From Bacteroidales bacterium (GTDB taxonomy: Bacteria > Bacteroidota > Bacteroidia > Bacteroidales > UBA10428), in NCBI GenBank assembly GCA_016935615.1, contig JAFGQO010000093.1:1-51995 (forward strand): a stretch of DNA of 51,995 nucleotides, in the 5' to 3' direction. The translations under genes and the position numbers were made by a program. This document shows, one piece after another, positions 50,589 to 51,995 of this stretch; position 1 is the first letter of the stretch; each line of letters starts with the position of its first letter. The notes beneath the pieces were generated by a model that did not search any database, was not told where the DNA came from, and was given only the letters and a program-made list of their open reading frames with translations.

Positions 50589-50804
50589 TTAACTGTTTTC
50601 CTTATCCGCATCATCCTTTCTGCGTAACTGATTCCCAAGAGGTCCCCAAATGAATAGCAAATGAAATGCTATGCCACCAAGAAGTACATTATACATCGGG
50701 TTCCTGTAGGGTGTGCCTTTCAGTATGACCGAGGAGGCGATCAGTACGGCTCCCCAAACAAGGGCACTGGCCAGGATAAAATAAGCTGTTTTATTTTTAT
50801 TCAT
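50589..50804 (-). CDS. small two-helix membrane protein
   Basis: 71 residues from Met9 of the open frame (50804), preferred because it begins MNKNKTAYFILASALVWGAVLIASSVIL, a standard membrane-insertion start; the longer form starts MFNQNQFE. Second helix about 37-57 (MYNVLLGGIAFHLLFIWG), then a charged tail RRKDDADKENS. No family recognised. Its position directly before the YGFWxGLWHG lipoprotein gene suggests the two work together. Confidence 0.65.
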   Translation of the reverse strand: MNKNKTAYFILASALVWGAVLIASSVILKGTPYRNPMYNVLLGGIAFHLLFIWGPLGNQLRRKDDADKENS

Positions 50805-50939
50805 TTCGAATTGGTTCTGATTAAACAATTATGTTTACCGGATTGAATCTCACAGGAATGCAATTTAAAAAATAAAAGTTAACCTTTGGCAGGGACAACC
50901 TGAAACTCATTGAAATAAAACTTTAAAGTATCCCATTAA

Positions 50940-51752
50940 CTACCCGGAAAGAATGGATTTCCTGACCAGGTAATCTATCCATCTTTGAGGGAATTTCGTA
51001 AGAAAGGAGATCTTTGCATTTTTATTGATACTGTATATTCTTTTCGGTTTTTTTGCTGCTAATGCTTTCATTACCAGCCTGGCTACTTTCGAAGGCTCGA
51101 CTGTTCTGCCTACTTCCTTTTGTGCTATACCCGTAAATTTCTGAAAATAATCCTTGTAGATGCTGTTTGTGTCCGGGATCTCTGCCGAAGCGACCTCATG
51201 CAACAATCCGGTATTTATTGCACCCGGCCTGATAAGGACAAGGTCAACATTGAACAGACCGAGTTCCTGTCGCATAGCTATGCTGAATGATTCCAGGGCA
51301 ATTTTAGTGGTGGCATAGGGTTGAAAAAGCCCCGAAAGCCTGACATTGTCGCTGCTGATCTGGATAACCCTGCCTTTGTTCTGAACCAGATCGCTTAAAA
51401 AAGCGGAAACTGTTAACACGGGCCCGTATGTATTGACTTTGACTATTGCATCCAGCCGGGCTTCATCTGCTTCGGAGATCGGAAAGAACCTGGCAATGCC
51501 GGCACTGTTGATAAGGTACTTGACAGTGATCCCTCTGTCATGAATTGTATTTCTGGCTTCTTCGATCGATTTTTGTGAACTTACATCCATGAATATGCCC
51601 ACAACGCCAGGATCGCTTATATATTTTGTCAGAATCTCCTCCTTATTGTCAGCAGCAACAATGCAATCAATATCCTTTAGCTGTGCTGCCGCTTCAACGA
51701 GAGCATGCCCCAATCCGCCCAGGGCACCGGTAATGAGAATTCCTGTTCGCAT
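50940..51752 (-). CDS. short-chain dehydrogenase/reductase
   Basis: 270-residue classical SDR. Nucleotide-binding ITGALGGLGHALVEAA (residues 6-21), AADNKEEI at the end of beta-2 (acidic residue, NAD-type), FMDVSS, NSAGIARF (NAG equivalent), Ser in IQISSDNVRLSG, and YATTK with catalytic Tyr and Lys. IRPGAINTGLL follows. Substrate unknown. It is not close to the other SDR (33487) in sequence; only family motifs are shared. It is isolated on the minus strand, with an inverted repeat near the window's end upstream of it. Confidence 0.9.
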   Translation of the reverse strand: MRTGILITGALGGLGHALVEAAAQLKDIDCIVAADNKEEILTKYISDPGVVGIFMDVSSQKSIEEARNTIHDRGITVKYLINSAGIARFFPISEADEARLDAIVKVNTYGPVLTVSAFLSDLVQNKGRVIQISSDNVRLSGLFQPYATTKIALESFSIAMRQELGLFNVDLVLIRPGAINTGLLHEVASAEIPDTNSIYKDYFQKFTGIAQKEVGRTVEPSKVARLVMKALAAKKPKRIYSINKNAKISFLTKFPQRWIDYLVRKSILSG

Positions 51753-51937
51753 AGTTATAATGGTATTTTACTTTGTTTGTTTAATCCCGGGACTTTCGTA
51801 CAGTTTTTTCTGCACTCCCGGCGTCTTTCAATTCCATATCCTTTGAGAAACCATATTCAAAATATTTTAACGTGAGTTCGAAATAAAAAACCTTAAGTAT
51901 CAATTATTCAAAAAAGCTTTTTAGTGAGTTCTTTGTG

Positions 51938-51995
51938 TTTTGGTGACTTTGTGGCATTTTTTAATCATACTATTTCAGCCACGAAGACTCCAAAA
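51938..51995. repeat. inverted repeat at the window end
   Basis: TTTTGGTGACTTTGTGGC (51938-51955) and GCCACGAAGACTCCAAAA (51978-51995) pair at 15 of 18 positions with a 22-base loop. The right arm reaches the last base of the window, so the element may continue beyond. Non-coding; the type of CACGAAG/CTTTGTG repeat common in intergenic DNA of Bacteroidota. Confidence 0.5.

Overview
This window is a chromosomal segment from a member of the Bacteroidota, most likely near the Bacteroidales/Marinilabiliales. The evidence is a TonB-dependent receptor with a carboxypeptidase-like N-terminal domain paired with a DUF4249 lipoprotein, a type IX secretion C-terminal sorting domain, GldA/GldF/GldG proteins, DUF4924 and DUF2807 family proteins, scarce Shine-Dalgarno sequences, and several upstream elements matching the Bacteroidota promoter pattern TAnnTTTG. 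The DNA is AT-rich. I found no rRNA, tRNA, CRISPR array, transposase or phage gene.

Layout. 1-6.3 kb is a housekeeping block: a hydrolase cut by the window edge, a PolB-like exonuclease, a Dabb-domain protein, manA, engB, prs, rplY/ctc and pth. 6.5-8.6 kb is a soluble hybrid histidine kinase. 9.2-18.1 kb is an envelope region: a secreted TPR protein, a TonB receptor with its DUF4249 lipoprotein, a small outer-membrane barrel, and a tight cluster of ECF sigma factor, membrane anti-sigma-like protein, DUF4097 protein, DUF2807 lipoprotein and small barrel. 18.2-26.7 kb holds lnt, an M3 peptidase lipoprotein, YceI, DUF4180, a beta-helix carbohydrate-binding lipoprotein and CorA. 27.1-32 kb holds Hsp20 and a gldA-gldF-gldG-DUF4340 ABC operon. 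32.4-37.3 kb is a metabolic and lipid-like group (double VOC protein, SDR, acyltransferase, bile-acid:Na+ symporter family protein, flavin reductase) flanked by inverted copies of a degenerate intergenic repeat. 37.6-40.8 kb is a 1082-residue DUF362/beta-propeller/FN3 protein with a T9SS tail. 41-46.3 kb holds DUF393, DUF4924, an S4 protein, gdhA, a twin-CX3C lipoprotein, a small membrane protein and DUF4846.

46.3-48.8 kb looks accessory. It has a decayed HIT gene running into a REP-like palindrome, a composite repeat with a perfect 20-bp palindrome, an imperfect 92-bp palindrome whose ends resemble integron attC ends, a truncated GNAT-like ORF, a cupin, and a membrane protein with duplicated CX2CX6C motifs. 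48.8-51.8 kb holds a PQQ-like propeller protein, two small membrane or lipoproteins and an SDR.

The most interesting unexplained items are the 3'-end-associated dispersed repeat family (three copies), the palindromic accessory region, the sigma/anti-sigma/beta-solenoid operon, the duplicated-cysteine membrane protein and the DUF362 T9SS fusion. All family assignments come from reading motifs; no database search was run.
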